Made by a program: the position numbers and the translations under genes. Below are positions 35,567-45,328 of a stretch of 64,000 nucleotides of DNA, one piece after another. Every line of letters starts with the position of its first letter. The stretch's first letter is position 1. The notes under the pieces are model-generated. The model saw only the letters and a program-made list of their open reading frames with translations, ran no database searches and had not been told where the DNA came from. This DNA is from JBBIKU01 sp037445245 (lineage in GTDB: Bacteria; Chloroflexota; Anaerolineae; Anaerolineales; Anaerolineaceae), in assembly GCA_037445245.1 (NCBI GenBank), contig JBBIKU010000001.1, forward strand, positions 1 through 64,000, given 5' to 3'.

Positions 35567-35819
35567 AAGTGCGCTCCTGCAACCTATTCAGCAAATTAAT
35601 GCACATCGTAGAAAGCTGATGCGCGCGTGCCAACCTTTAGATTCTCGTTCTATCCCCTGTGCTTGTCCAAACCGCTGCTTATTATACTCGAATTTCACAG
35701 CCGGAAATGTTTGTCCAGCAAAGCAGCCGCGATGCCACGGCATCGTCCATTAAACCTCGTGCTATACTCATATAGAAAACCGCAAAAACCTGAGGGGAAA
35801 TAATGAGGAGGAATCAAAT
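35567..35819. promoter_or_regulatory. Divergent promoter region between rnfC and the LOG gene
   Basis: A TATAAT box on the minus strand (35681-35686) faces rnfC, and TATACT on the plus strand (35763-35768) faces the LOG gene. Neither has a good -35 match. Nothing else is recognised. Confidence 0.45.
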
Positions 35820-36584
35820 ATGGTTAAACCGCAAGCCAGCCAGGCTGACAAAAACAAATCTCATTCCGAGCCAAGTAGCGAGCGAAGGATGATCCGACAA
35901 TCCACTCAAGATGAAAAACTGCTCAAAAAGCGGAAGCCCAGGCAGCAACCTTTTACCGATACCGACGCATGGCGAGTGCTGCGAATTCTATCCGAATTCG
36001 TGGAGGGTTTTGATACGCTCGCCGATTTAGGCCCGGCGGTCACCGTTTTTGGCTCGGCACGAACGCAGGCAAACGACCCGATGTATCAGGCGGCAGTGGA
36101 GACCTGCCGTTTGCTGGCGCAAGCAGGACTGGCAATCATCACCGGCGGCGGACCGGGTATCATGGAAGCCGGCAACAAAGGAGCGAAGATGGGCGGAGGA
36201 GCCTCGGTGGGCTTGAACATCGAGCTGCCTTTTGAGGAACAATCGAACCCCTATGTCGAAATCCCGATCAACTTCCGCTATTTCTTCGTGCGCAAGACCA
36301 TGTTTGTCAAGTATGCCCAGGCGTTTGTTATTTTTCCAGGCGGCTTTGGCACCTTGGACGAACTCTTCGAGGCGCTGACATTGATCCAAACCGGCAAAAT
36401 CACCAATTTCCCGATCATCCTGTTTGGGTCGGATTACTGGGCAGGAATGCTATCCTGGTTGCGCAACTCTCTTCTTTTAGAGGGAAAAATATCACCCCGG
36501 GATCTTGAGTTGATGACGGTCACCGATTCGCCACAAAAAGTGTGTGACTTAATTTTGGATGCGATCAAAAAAGCGGCCGCTTGA
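35820..36584 (+). CDS. LOG-family protein (nucleoside-monophosphate phosphoribohydrolase-like)
   Basis: 254 residues with a polar, Lys-rich N-terminal extension of ~45 residues, then the Rossmann fold: AVTVFGSARTQANDPMY, LAIITGGGPGIMEAGNKGAKMGGGASVGLNIELP and the LOG signature PGGFGTLDELFEALTLIQTGK. Such proteins cleave N6-modified or unmodified AMP to base and ribose phosphate; older labels call them lysine decarboxylase. GAGGAGGAAT lies before ATG 35820, a strong ribosome site. Confidence 0.93.
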   Translation: MVKPQASQADKNKSHSEPSSERRMIRQSTQDEKLLKKRKPRQQPFTDTDAWRVLRILSEFVEGFDTLADLGPAVTVFGSARTQANDPMYQAAVETCRLLAQAGLAIITGGGPGIMEAGNKGAKMGGGASVGLNIELPFEEQSNPYVEIPINFRYFFVRKTMFVKYAQAFVIFPGGFGTLDELFEALTLIQTGKITNFPIILFGSDYWAGMLSWLRNSLLLEGKISPRDLELMTVTDSPQKVCDLILDAIKKAAA

Positions 36585-36609
36585 CTTTCACACCGGAATT
36601 GACTATATT
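36581..36609 (+). promoter_or_regulatory. Promoter of the restriction-modification genes
   Basis: TTGACT (36581-36586, overlapping the LOG stop) and TATATT (36604-36609) are 17 nt apart, predicting a start near 36616. This gives an RNA leader of about 85 nt before the methyltransferase. Confidence 0.65.
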
Positions 36610-36646
36610 GAAAGCACGAATACTTGTTCTAATATCAGGGAATCAC

Positions 36647-36712
36647 ATGGGCTTCAAAAACAAAATTTTCCTCGGCGACTGCGGCGGAGATGACATCAGA
36701 TGGGTCAATTGA
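36647..36712 (+). CDS. Upstream micro-ORF overlapping the methyltransferase start
   Basis: A 21-codon frame starts MGFKNKIFLGDCGGDD and ends at TGA 36710-36712, overlapping the methyltransferase start in another frame. It has its own ribosome site (AGGGA, 7 nt upstream). KIFLGDC resembles the beginning of many DNA methyltransferases, so it may be a gene fragment; equally, it may couple or limit translation of the methyltransferase. Confidence 0.4.
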   Translation: MGFKNKIFLGDCGGDDIRWVN

Positions 36713-38301
36713 GTTTATTCAAGAATGAAGAAAAAAGCATTGTGACGCTCAAGGAAGCCTGCGAGTGGGCTTCTGAATACTTAAATCGTAAAGTGACAAT
36801 TTCAAATATGTCTTATTTAGTTCAGTACGGAAGAGTTAAGAAGCTTGGGAATAATGGCAATCCACTAATCAGCATTTCAGAACTTAAAGATTATTACGAT
36901 AACTACGATAAGGAAAAAACCTGGAAAAGCATACTGGGTGACGACCTGAATTGGCACCTGTCCTTTGTGGAATACAAAGAATCAGAGCGGACAAAACATG
37001 TTCACAGGCTGCATCCATACAAAGGGAAATTTATTCCACAATTAGTCGAGTACTTTCTTGATTCTCATACCGATGAATTCAAAAGAACGACCTTTTTTAA
37101 CAAGGGCGATATCGTACTTGACCCATTTTGTGGTAGCGGCACCACATTGGTGCAAGCAAGCGAATTAGGCATGCACGCGATTGGAATTGACATCTCGGCA
37201 TTTAATGCCATGATCAGCAATGTAAAAATCGAACAACATGATACTGGGCTGTTAACGGAAACAGTTCATCAAATAACAACGAAATTAAAAGATTTCCAAA
37301 AAAGCAAGAACAATATCGCCTTCGAAGAACGCCTGCTTTCTGAGCTAGCAAAATATAATTCTAGGTATTTCCCGTCACCCGAATACAAGCGGAAAGTAAG
37401 ATTTGCGGAAATCGATGAAATCCAATATGCAAACGAAAAAGCCAGAGAGTTTCTGGGCATCTATCTTAAATTGGTCGATGAATACCATGTAAAGCTAATT
37501 CGAGATAGCAATAACACTTTCTTGGAAAAGTGGTTCTTGCAGCCTGTTCGAGAAGAAGTCGAGTTTGTCTTCAATGAGATAAAAAAACTAGAAAATAAGG
37601 ATATAAAAAGAGTCCTGACAATCATCCTGAGCCGGACAGTTCGCTCCTGCCGGGCAACCACACATGCCGACTTGGCTACCTTAAGAGATCCTGTAACCAC
37701 AACATATTACTGCAAAAAGCATGGGAAAATATGCAAGCCGATTTTCTCCATATTGAGCTGGTGGTTAACATACACCTCAGACACTGTAAAGCGCTTAACC
37801 GAATTCAATAAATTACGAACAGACACCCAACAAATATGCCTGACGGGTGATAGCAGAACCATAGACCTCTTGCGAGAAGTTCAAAAGAAAAAACCACCGT
37901 TGGCCAATATACTAGCCAAGAGGGGAATTCGAGGCGTCTTTTCGAGTCCGCCGTACGTCGGGCTCATCGACTATCACGAGCAACATGCGTATTCATATGA
38001 AATTTTTGGATTTGAGCGAAATGACGAATTGGAAATAGGGTCTTTGTTTAAAGGCCAAGGGAAAGAAGCTAGGGATTCCTATTCCCAAGGAATTGCCGAA
38101 GCGTTAATTAATTGCAAACGGTATCTTCAAGATAATTATGACCTTTTCATCGTCGCCAATGATAAATTCAACCTTTATCCTAAAATTGCTGAATTGGCAA
38201 ATATGAAAATTGTGAATCGCTTCAAACGCCCAGTTCTAAATCGAGTGGAAAAAGACAGGGCAGCATATTCAGAGATAATTTTTCATATCAAGGAAAAATA
38301 A
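36700..38301 (+). CDS. Type II DNA methyltransferase (N4-cytosine/N6-adenine class)
   Basis: 533 residues. An N-terminal HTH-like region (VTLKEACEWASEYLNRKVT) is followed by the SAM motif DPFCGSGTTLVQASELGMHAIGIDIS (motif I) and, near residue 410, the catalytic SPPYVGLIDYHEQH (motif IV; SPPY is typical of N4-cytosine enzymes). The order I before IV with target recognition between fits the beta-like layout. The gene is notably AT-rich with AAA/ATT-heavy codons, unlike its neighbours, indicating transfer. The gap of 4 bp to the next gene shows an operon with the endonuclease. The target is predicted to match that of the endonuclease. Confidence 0.88.
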   Translation: MGQLSLFKNEEKSIVTLKEACEWASEYLNRKVTISNMSYLVQYGRVKKLGNNGNPLISISELKDYYDNYDKEKTWKSILGDDLNWHLSFVEYKESERTKHVHRLHPYKGKFIPQLVEYFLDSHTDEFKRTTFFNKGDIVLDPFCGSGTTLVQASELGMHAIGIDISAFNAMISNVKIEQHDTGLLTETVHQITTKLKDFQKSKNNIAFEERLLSELAKYNSRYFPSPEYKRKVRFAEIDEIQYANEKAREFLGIYLKLVDEYHVKLIRDSNNTFLEKWFLQPVREEVEFVFNEIKKLENKDIKRVLTIILSRTVRSCRATTHADLATLRDPVTTTYYCKKHGKICKPIFSILSWWLTYTSDTVKRLTEFNKLRTDTQQICLTGDSRTIDLLREVQKKKPPLANILAKRGIRGVFSSPPYVGLIDYHEQHAYSYEIFGFERNDELEIGSLFKGQGKEARDSYSQGIAEALINCKRYLQDNYDLFIVANDKFNLYPKIAELANMKIVNRFKRPVLNRVEKDRAAYSEIIFHIKEK

Positions 38302-38305
38302 TATT

Positions 38306-39076
38306 GTGCTTACCAGAGAGCAAAAAACAATCATTTTAGGAACAATCAAGACCAGCATCCGTAAAAAGCTTAAATTCTACAATCCTGAAACCAATCGGAT
38401 GCCTTTCCACTATCACTTGCTCGGTCGGGATAGGATGGCATTATTCTCATTTATTCACTCGCTTAACACAACTTTTGGCACTTCAATTTTTGAGCCGGTT
38501 GCCGAAAGTATGGCTTATTTAAATTTCTCCCTAGCACAAAAACAATATGTCGTTGGAAGCGTTATCAGCGAGTTAGCTCAAGCAGAAATACAGCATATCT
38601 TAAACGATCTTACGATGGGTTTCGCTCCAAATAAAGCCGAGGAGATTGAACGCATACGCAGTGTATCTACCAAAGGTCGACCCAATAAAATTAGAACCCC
38701 GAAAGTAGATTTGTTCCTCCAGAGACGGGATGGAAATGTATATTTATTTGACATTAAAACCGCCAAACCTAACATCTCCAATTTTAAGGACTTCAAGAGA
38801 ACCTTGTTGGAGTGGGTAGCGATATACTTGGCAAATAACCCAGATGCAAATGTACAATCCTATATCGCTATCCCGTACAATCCCTACGAGCCCAAACCTT
38901 ATGAAAGATGGACAGTACGGGGAATGCTGGATCTAGGTGCTGAATTGAAGGTCGCCGACGAGTTTTGGGACTTTCTGGGGGGAGACGGCGCTTATGGAGA
39001 GTTATTGGAATGTTTCGAAAAAGCCGGATTGGAATTAAGACCCGAAATCGACATATATTTTTCCAAGTTTAGATGA
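38306..39076 (+). CDS. Type II restriction endonuclease, TdeIII-like
   Basis: 256 residues. The block SLNTTFGTSIFEPVAESMAYLNFSLAQKQ is what I recall of the TdeIII family (recognition GGNCC in the type enzyme). A PD-(D/E)xK-like core is visible in PKVDLFLQRRDGNVYLFDIKTAKPN, with the Asp and the DIK motif, and GRPNKIRTPK before it. The start is GTG 38306, with AAGGA 11 nt upstream, right after the methyltransferase stop. The same AT-rich composition as the methyltransferase supports joint acquisition. Confidence 0.82.
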   Translation: MLTREQKTIILGTIKTSIRKKLKFYNPETNRMPFHYHLLGRDRMALFSFIHSLNTTFGTSIFEPVAESMAYLNFSLAQKQYVVGSVISELAQAEIQHILNDLTMGFAPNKAEEIERIRSVSTKGRPNKIRTPKVDLFLQRRDGNVYLFDIKTAKPNISNFKDFKRTLLEWVAIYLANNPDANVQSYIAIPYNPYEPKPYERWTVRGMLDLGAELKVADEFWDFLGGDGAYGELLECFEKAGLELRPEIDIYFSKFR

Positions 39077-39161
39077 TTTTCCTGTATCTTTGAAACATTT
39101 ATTCACCCCCTTTAAACTCGATTCAACAGCTTGATGGAGAATCGGGGATTCCGTACGGCGG

Positions 39162-40553
39162 TTAATTCCAGAATTGTGGGAGGTGATCGCGGTAGACTTC
39201 CAGATAATCATCGAGGATTTTTTGGGCGGTGTCTAGATCAGTAATGACCGGATCCAGCAACAGGCATTGCAATGCCGCCCGACGATCGCCTTGCACCGCT
39301 GCGGTAACCGCCAGCCGCGAAACAGCGATTTCGCGTCGCATCAACTCCGCAATCGTTTCAGGCAGCGACCCAATCGCCACACCGTTCACTCCCGCCCCAC
39401 TGACGATCCCGGGCACCTCCACGATTGCTCCCTCGGGCAGGTTGGTAATATAGCCGCGATTGGGCAAATTGATCGCCGGATGATAATGATTACCGCCACC
39501 GGCAATATTTTCGATCACCTCCAAAGCACCTTCGCTATCGGCACCCAAAAGCGAATCAAGGCTTTCAGCACCCGAAGCCATGGCAGCGATCAAGGCGTGT
39601 CCATCTCGGCGCTGCTGCGCCCAACGATCCCAATCGTATAGGCTTAAGTCATATTTCTGCCAGGGCTGGGTGCGCGGGTCGCTCATCCAGGGCAGGTATT
39701 CGCACAGATGTTCGTCGCCCGAGATCGGAAATAAACCGAAGATTTCGTAAATACGGCGGGTTAACGGCTCAAAGGAGGGATCGAGCGCCTGCCAGGCTTT
39801 AGCAAAGCTCGGATAGAGGTCCTCTCCGCTGCGCCGGTCGTGCAGCGCCAGCATCCACGAGAAGTGATTCAATCCGGCTGCCCGTAAATCAACCCGCTCT
39901 AGCGTTGGACGGATGAGACGCTTGAAGCGCGGCAGAGTCTCGGGGTCGGCATGGGTGCTAAGCTTTCCCGGTGGAATAGGGATATCCAGTTCACGGGCGA
40001 GGGCGTAACCCACCATGCCATAACCGGTATAAATCTGGTGACACAATCCCACCACTTTGATCGAAGTATAACGGCTGATGGCATCGCAGATACGCACCAT
40101 GGGATTGGTAAAGTTGATAAACCACGCTGCGGGGCATGCCTGCTGCATGTCATAGGCAATTTCGAGCACGGCAGGAATGTTGCGACAAGCATGAGCAAAC
40201 CCGCCTGGACCGCCATTTTCAGCATAGGGTTGGCGCACGCCGTATTTGAGCGGGATTTCGTAGTCTGAACGCCACAGGACTTCGCGCGGCGGCACTTCAA
40301 TGGCTGAGACGATAAATTCAGCTCCTGATAACGCCTGCCGGTGATGGGTGTGGGCGCTGATGACCATTTCCGCCTTCCATTCACGGTTCAATCGGTTAGC
40401 AAGTCGCTCGATCAATCCCAGCGCCTCAGGGTGACGATCGACCAGTGACAAGTGACTGCCCCGTAAACGCGGGCTACGCATTAGCGCACCTAGTGTATTC
40501 AAGCCAAAGATGGCGCTTCCGGCGCCGATAATCACGATTTTGGTTGGCAGCAT
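39162..40553 (-). CDS. Family 4 glycoside hydrolase (alpha-glucosidase/alpha-galactosidase type)
   Basis: 463 residues. GH4 enzymes use NAD+ and a divalent metal. Seen: the NAD-binding KIVIIGAGSAIFG, the Asp in LSLVDRHPEAL, the metal/substrate motifs INFTNPMVRICDAI and VVGLCHQIYTGYG, and GLNHFSWMLAL. The usual GH4 metal ligands Cys (GLCHQ) and His (GLNHF) are present. Sugar specificity cannot be fixed from sequence. No sugar transporter is adjacent. The ribosome site before ATG 40553 is weak. Confidence 0.9.
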   Translation of the reverse strand: MLPTKIVIIGAGSAIFGLNTLGALMRSPRLRGSHLSLVDRHPEALGLIERLANRLNREWKAEMVISAHTHHRQALSGAEFIVSAIEVPPREVLWRSDYEIPLKYGVRQPYAENGGPGGFAHACRNIPAVLEIAYDMQQACPAAWFINFTNPMVRICDAISRYTSIKVVGLCHQIYTGYGMVGYALARELDIPIPPGKLSTHADPETLPRFKRLIRPTLERVDLRAAGLNHFSWMLALHDRRSGEDLYPSFAKAWQALDPSFEPLTRRIYEIFGLFPISGDEHLCEYLPWMSDPRTQPWQKYDLSLYDWDRWAQQRRDGHALIAAMASGAESLDSLLGADSEGALEVIENIAGGGNHYHPAINLPNRGYITNLPEGAIVEVPGIVSGAGVNGVAIGSLPETIAELMRREIAVSRLAVTAAVQGDRRAALQCLLLDPVITDLDTAQKILDDYLEVYRDHLPQFWN

Positions 40554-40563
40554 GACTGTTTCT

Positions 40564-40656
40564 TTACCGGCTCTGCACTAAGGCGAAAACCGCTGTCAGC
40601 AGAAAGACCAGGATACCGATACCAATTGTAAACCAGGTTGCGGCTCTATGTCGCAT
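40564..40656 (-). CDS. One-helix microprotein
   Basis: A 30-residue frame, MRHRAATWFTIGIGILVFLL and then TAVFALVQSR, is a basic N-terminus followed by one membrane helix. It sits in the 120-bp gap between GH4 and the ferric-reductase-like pseudogene, with AGGATAG upstream of ATG 40656. It resembles subunit-like microproteins, but no family is recognised. Confidence 0.45.
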   Translation of the reverse strand: MRHRAATWFTIGIGILVFLLTAVFALVQSR

Positions 40657-40673
40657 ATCTTTTCTATCCTATC

Positions 40674-41737
40674 CTACACCAAATCAAACCGTTCGGTGTG
40701 AAAATCCGCCACATGAACACCCACTTCCTCTAGTGCCGCCTCGACCGCATCCAGCATCGGCTGGGGTCCGCACAGAAAGATCTCACGTTCATCGCGATAG
40801 CGATCTTTTTCCAAATAACGTTGCAGAAAATCAGCGTTGACAAAGCCACGTTCACCCTCCCACCCAGGGGGTGGTTGCCCCAGCACATAAACTACCCTCA
40901 AATTGAGGCGCGACTTGAGCGCTTCGATCTCCTCACGGAAGGTTAAGTTCTCACAATCTCGAAGGAAAAGGGGTGTTCGGTATCGCTGAATGGTGATTTC
41001 CAGACGGTCAGCCAGGCGAACTGCCCCGGCACAAGCACACCCAGCATGCCCGAGCGGCTTCAATACGAGTGTCCAGGCACTACCACGCTCTGGAACAACC
41101 TCCACCACTTCATGGGGCGCAGCAACCACCACAGCTTGAGCACCCGCACGTACAGCAACAAAAAAATCCACATCACACTGTCCCCTAACCACAATACCTG
41201 CTTCCAGGGGGTATTGGTGTAATGCCCCACCAGCATGATATGAACCACCGCCAGCCCCACCAATATCGCCAGCAAACCATGCAAAATGCGCCAGAAAATG
41301 TATTCGATCTTGAATTTTTTTGCACCACAACGAGGTGCCGATCAAGACAATCAACGCAACCAGCGAAACCACCCCCGCCCGTGCCCGCCATGGAGCACTG
41401 AAAACATTGAGCAGGCGCAGCGTATCAGAGCATAGATGAACAACAAAATTGGATGCAGCAGCACCAGCAAAAATTCCACCAGCGAAATCTGACGATGAAA
41501 ATAATACACTACATCGCTGCTGCAAGGCGCCTTGAGCGTTTTAAAGCGCGCCGTGAGCACAAATTGCAGCGTCATCATTGCCAAGCCGACAAAACCCAGT
41601 CCTGTCGAAAGCTCTCGCCAGAATTCACGACCGGGCGAGCGAAGACCGATCAGGATGATCAAGAGCGGAGCAATGCTTAGCAGCAGGTAGAGCGCAATCC
41701 AAAATATGCCCCGAAAGAAAAGCTGTCTTGTTTTCAC
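40674..41737 (-). pseudogene. Ferric-reductase-like membrane flavoprotein, multiply frameshifted
   Basis: The protein can be followed only by changing frame several times. The N-terminal helices (MKTRQLFFRGIFWIALYLLL, FHRQISLVEFLLVLLHPILL) read in one frame to about 41430. VFSAPWRARAGVVSLVALIV follows in a second and HGLLAILVGLAVVHIMLVGH in a third. The FAD-binding stretch PGQFAWLTVWKSPF is in yet another, and the NAD-binding end (NLRVVYVLGQPPPGWEGERG, EIFLCGPQPMLDAV) reads in the frame that stops at 40674. The GPQPM and His-containing helices identify a ferric reductase/NADPH-oxidase-like protein. At least four indels in 1 kb mean a decayed gene. Confidence 0.82.
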
Positions 41738-41806
41738 TTCGGTATCTATGGTCTCTCGAATCTCACTGGCACCCTATTTTCGCCAGGAACCATATGCAGC
41801 GGTCTG

Positions 41807-42922
41807 CTAGCCAGACGCCTCGGCACACAATCGGATATAGCGCAGCACTTGTTCGCGGGTGAGTAAGCCGCGCAGCACACCCTGTTCCATCACCGGAAGC
41901 TGGGCAACGTTGGCGGTATCCATGGTTTGTAGTGCCTGAAGCAACTCCATGTTCGGATCGACAAAAACGACACGGTCGTATGGCACCATCACTTGATCGA
42001 CGGTGGCGCTCTCCCACTGAACGCGGGGCACGGCGGTAATCTCTTTCAGAGTCACGATACCGCGCAGCCGATCAGCGTCGCCAACCAGGAAAACCCGCTG
42101 CCCGCCGCGAATGACACCTTCGGAAACCAGTTCATCAAGATTGGTTCGCTCACTGACAATGGGAGGGTCGGGATTCATCACCTCAAAAACCTTCACACCG
42201 CGCAGGGATTGTTGAATGCTCGCCTGGGAATAACTGGTAGCCGCAGCATTTTGCAGAAACCAGCCAATGAACGCCAACCACAGACCGTTGAAAAAATTGC
42301 CGGTAAAAATGATAAATACGCCTACGCCGATGAAACCAAAAGCAACCAACTGTCCGCTGTACGTAGCCACCCGTGTCGCCCTCAACATGCTACCGGTTAT
42401 CTTCCAAACGATGGCGCGCAACACTCTTCCGCCGTCCAGCGGAAAACCAGGAATGAGGTTGAAGAGCGTCAAAATGAGATTGATACGTGCCAACCAAGCA
42501 CTGGGTGCCGCCAGCAGGGGTACATTCCTATCGATTAGCCACAAACCACCAAAGAAGCCTGCCAGCAACAGGCTAGTGAAAGGTCCGGCAATGGCAATAC
42601 GAAGCTCATCGCTCGGATTCTTAGGGTCTTGATTGATCTGCGCCAAGCCGCCGAAGATAAACAGCGTAATTTGTTTGACCCCTACCCCAGCGCGCAGTGC
42701 CATGAAGGAATGCCCCAGCTCATGCAGCATCACCGAGATGGCAAAAAACAGGCTGGTAATTGCTCCCATTCCCCAATATGAAACCACGGAGAGTTGTGGA
42801 TATTCCCGCGGAAAAACCCCCACCGCCAGCGACCAGCTAACCAGGACAATAATGACAAACCAACTGAGATGCAAGTGCAGTGGTATGCCCCAGATTCGTC
42901 CTATTTTGAGTCCCGATTCCAT
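41807..42922 (-). CDS. Site-2 protease family membrane metalloprotease with CBS pair
   Basis: 371 residues. Membrane domain: MLHELGHSFMALRAG (HExxH zinc site) and LFNLIPGFPLDGGRVLRAIVWK (the NPDG-like second motif, Asp ligand). The C-terminal ~130 residues are a tandem CBS module (VFEVMNPDPPIVSERTNLDE, then ATVDQVMVPYDRVVFVDPN), which likely senses nucleotide state. Members cut membrane-bound regulators; the substrate is unknown. AGGAG lies 6-7 nt before ATG 42922. Confidence 0.93.
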   Translation of the reverse strand: MESGLKIGRIWGIPLHLHLSWFVIIVLVSWSLAVGVFPREYPQLSVVSYWGMGAITSLFFAISVMLHELGHSFMALRAGVGVKQITLFIFGGLAQINQDPKNPSDELRIAIAGPFTSLLLAGFFGGLWLIDRNVPLLAAPSAWLARINLILTLFNLIPGFPLDGGRVLRAIVWKITGSMLRATRVATYSGQLVAFGFIGVGVFIIFTGNFFNGLWLAFIGWFLQNAAATSYSQASIQQSLRGVKVFEVMNPDPPIVSERTNLDELVSEGVIRGGQRVFLVGDADRLRGIVTLKEITAVPRVQWESATVDQVMVPYDRVVFVDPNMELLQALQTMDTANVAQLPVMEQGVLRGLLTREQVLRYIRLCAEASG

Positions 42923-43227
42923 GATGCGCTCCTGTTTCGGCGGCTTTCACGGCAAAAACCGATGCACCGCCCTTTCTTCTGGCACGCAGGGCGATCAACA
43001 TCAGCAATTTTTTTAATCTTTATCTATTTTATTCATATTGCTACCTACGGTCAAGAAATATCATATGTGATATCCACATACATTATACGATTTATGTACG
43101 CTGTAAAAGCATGGCTATTACAACGAAGACTACACGCAATTAACCAGACTTCGTGATGCCTCACCAAAAGCAAGCCGTGGATATAATTAACGCAAACCCA
43201 ACTGCCACAGAACATATCGCCACCGTC
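42923..43227. other. Gene-free AT-rich gap
   Basis: No coding frame. Around 43060-43100 it is AT-rich, with TATGTG/CACATA inverted 5 nt apart (near 43065) and TTATAC boxes. Possible promoters for the divergent genes; nothing stronger. Confidence 0.35.
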
Positions 43228-44393
43228 ATGCGTAAAGTCTTTACACTGTTCCTGATCGTGATTGTCCTCATTGCCCGCCTTTTGCCGGGAGCGCTCACCA
43301 TCGACGATGCCTTCATTACCTACCGCTACGCTCAAAATCTGCTCGCCAGCAATGGCTTCACCTACAATGTCGGTGAACGTGTGCTGGTCACCACCACCCC
43401 ACTGTATACTCTGCTCATAGCAAGCGTAGCGGCACTGAGCGGTGGGACACAGGCGCCTTTCCCAAAGCTTGCTGTGGGAATCAACGCCACTGCCGACTCG
43501 CTCTCCTGTCTCTTGCTGTGGCAAACTGGGCGATGATTAAATGCCGAACGTACCGGCGTGGCAGCAGCGCTGGTTTGGTCAGTGTCGCCGTTTAGCGTCA
43601 CCTTTGCCATCGATGGATTAGAAACCAGCTTGGTGGTGCTATTGCTGACAGCGGTAGCATACTTTTATCTCACCCGGCGATTCACTCCAATGGCGCTGTG
43701 CGCCGGTTTATCACTGCTGACACGTCCCGACACGCTTTTGCTGGTCGCACCACTAGCTTTGGGGCGATTGGTGCAAGTTGCACGCGCCCGCCAACTGCTA
43801 AAGTGGACAGAATGACTGATATTTCTCGCTCCGCCAGCGGCATGGGCAACCTTCGCCGCGTTTTACTTTGGCAGCCCTTTTCCGCAGACGGTACAGGCAA
43901 AGCTTACTGTTTACCTGCTAGATGGCAACGCTATCGCCTTGCCCTGCCTAACCCCCTGATCTTTCGCTGTTACCTGACCCCTCCCTTGCCAGCTTACTTC
44001 CTATTTCTGCTGATAGGCGCCGATCACATCTTGCAGTAAGTGTTCAAGCAGGGGACAAGAACAGCACCGACCACCTGGCGCCGGCTAGCGCCTGCCACAC
44101 TAGTAGGAGTGTTGCCGCTGGCGTCCGCACTCAACGGTTGGACGCTACGCCCCGATCACGGCGCACAACGCCCTACCCCTGAAATGGCGTATATACAACT
44201 GGAATTACTCTACCGCCAGGCTGCCGCGCTGTTGCAAATTCCAGTTGCCGAAAAGCAGCCCCTTCTGGCAATCGAAAATGCCTTATTGCTTATGCAGGTA
44301 GTACGCCGACTCTACTGGCGAGAGATGGCAGTGCTGTCGCGATTACAAAAAGTTAATGAAGAACAGGCGCAGCGCGCTACCAGGCTAAATTAG
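43228..44393 (+). pseudogene. Membrane glycosyltransferase (ArnT/PMT-like), decayed
   Basis: The N-terminal segment from ATG 43228 reads VFTLFLIVIVLIARLLPGAL and TIDDAFITYRYAQNLL (Asp-Asp motif of GT-C enzymes) and stops at 43533-43535. Homology resumes at 43558 (VWSVSPFSVTFAIDGLETSL), stops again at 43813-43815 after KWTE, and continues in the same frame past that stop (FGSPFPQTVQAKL) until a further stop near 43958. A final piece from 44040 runs to 44393 with the degenerate C-terminal region. At least three lesions; clearly non-functional. Confidence 0.75.
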
Positions 44394-45259
44394 TCCCCCC
44401 TCTCCTGCCGTTTCGGGTCGTCGAATTCCGGCAGATACCAGTCATCTTCGCTAATATTGAATGCTGCCTGATCTTCAGGCGTCAGGGGATCATCCATGCG
44501 TACCTGCAGGCTGATGCCGGCGGTGCGCACGCCATTTGGCGTCATCATACGCCGCACGCGGTAGCGGATGAAATATTTGCGCACCAGATCCTGATTCAAT
44601 ACATCTTTCACGGTTCGCAAACTGACGGCAGCCCGTCGCGCTAACTCAGACATATCCGTCTCAATCACGTTGCGCAGATCGCCTGTCAGTGGATTCCAGT
44701 AACACATCGAACGTGCCGCCAAGATAGCCGTCGCGGCAGAATGTCCCAGCAAGGGCAACCACTGATAAAAGAAATACAGCGTTACAAACATGCCGCGTTC
44801 CGGCTGGATGACGCCGGCGCGTTCACTTCCATAGGCTCGCTGCAGCATAACCTTCCGGCTGGGCTGTAGTGATTTCGAAGGAGCACGCTTTTTGTTTTCG
44901 CTGGCGGGCGATTCCGCTACCGGAAATAAATCCGTCACCGCCTCAGCCAAACCGACCCCCGAATCAAAAAAAGCGTTCGCCACCCGCAATTCCAGATTCA
45001 CTGGTTGGTTGTACAAGCCCTCCAGCAACCGCGTGATACGACTGCCCAAACGGTTCTCAACCCACTCCCGGGCATAAGGGTTTGCCGCGCTCAGAACAAA
45101 GGAGCCATTTTCATATGTGAGTGGGCGCAACGGCTGCACCCACGTTTCGTATAGCGCCCGAGACATCTCCATCCGCAACTGACTGACAACCATTTCCCAC
45201 GCCTCCTGGCACCCGGTTACTTTTGTTCTGGTCAGTTGCGTTTCAACAAATTGGTCCAT
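44390..45259 (-). CDS. Predicted replication initiator: DnaA domain I-like plus winged-helix
   Basis: 289 residues. The N-terminal ~75 residues look like DnaA domain I (AWEMVVSQLRMEMSRALYET, WVQPLRPL, FVLSAANPYAREWVENRLG). The usual AAA+ and domain IV parts of DnaA are absent. After a basic linker the C-terminal half has an aromatic region (YFFYQWLPLLGHSAATAIL) and an HTH (MSELARRAAVSLRTVKDVLN) with VRTAGISLQVRMDDPLTPED. I start at ATG 45259; the frame extends to TTG 45289. It is the third gene of a minus-strand operon with an ATPase, divergent from parA-parB, so a plasmid-type Rep protein is inferred. It is not a recognised Rep family. Confidence 0.68.
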   Translation of the reverse strand: MDQFVETQLTRTKVTGCQEAWEMVVSQLRMEMSRALYETWVQPLRPLTYENGSFVLSAANPYAREWVENRLGSRITRLLEGLYNQPVNLELRVANAFFDSGVGLAEAVTDLFPVAESPASENKKRAPSKSLQPSRKVMLQRAYGSERAGVIQPERGMFVTLYFFYQWLPLLGHSAATAILAARSMCYWNPLTGDLRNVIETDMSELARRAAVSLRTVKDVLNQDLVRKYFIRYRVRRMMTPNGVRTAGISLQVRMDDPLTPEDQAAFNISEDDWYLPEFDDPKRQERGD

Positions 45260-45328
45260 TTCCAACTTTCTGGTCTCCGTCCAAGGCAATGCCTGTGAAG
45301 ATCTTCTTACAGTTTTTACACCAATATT

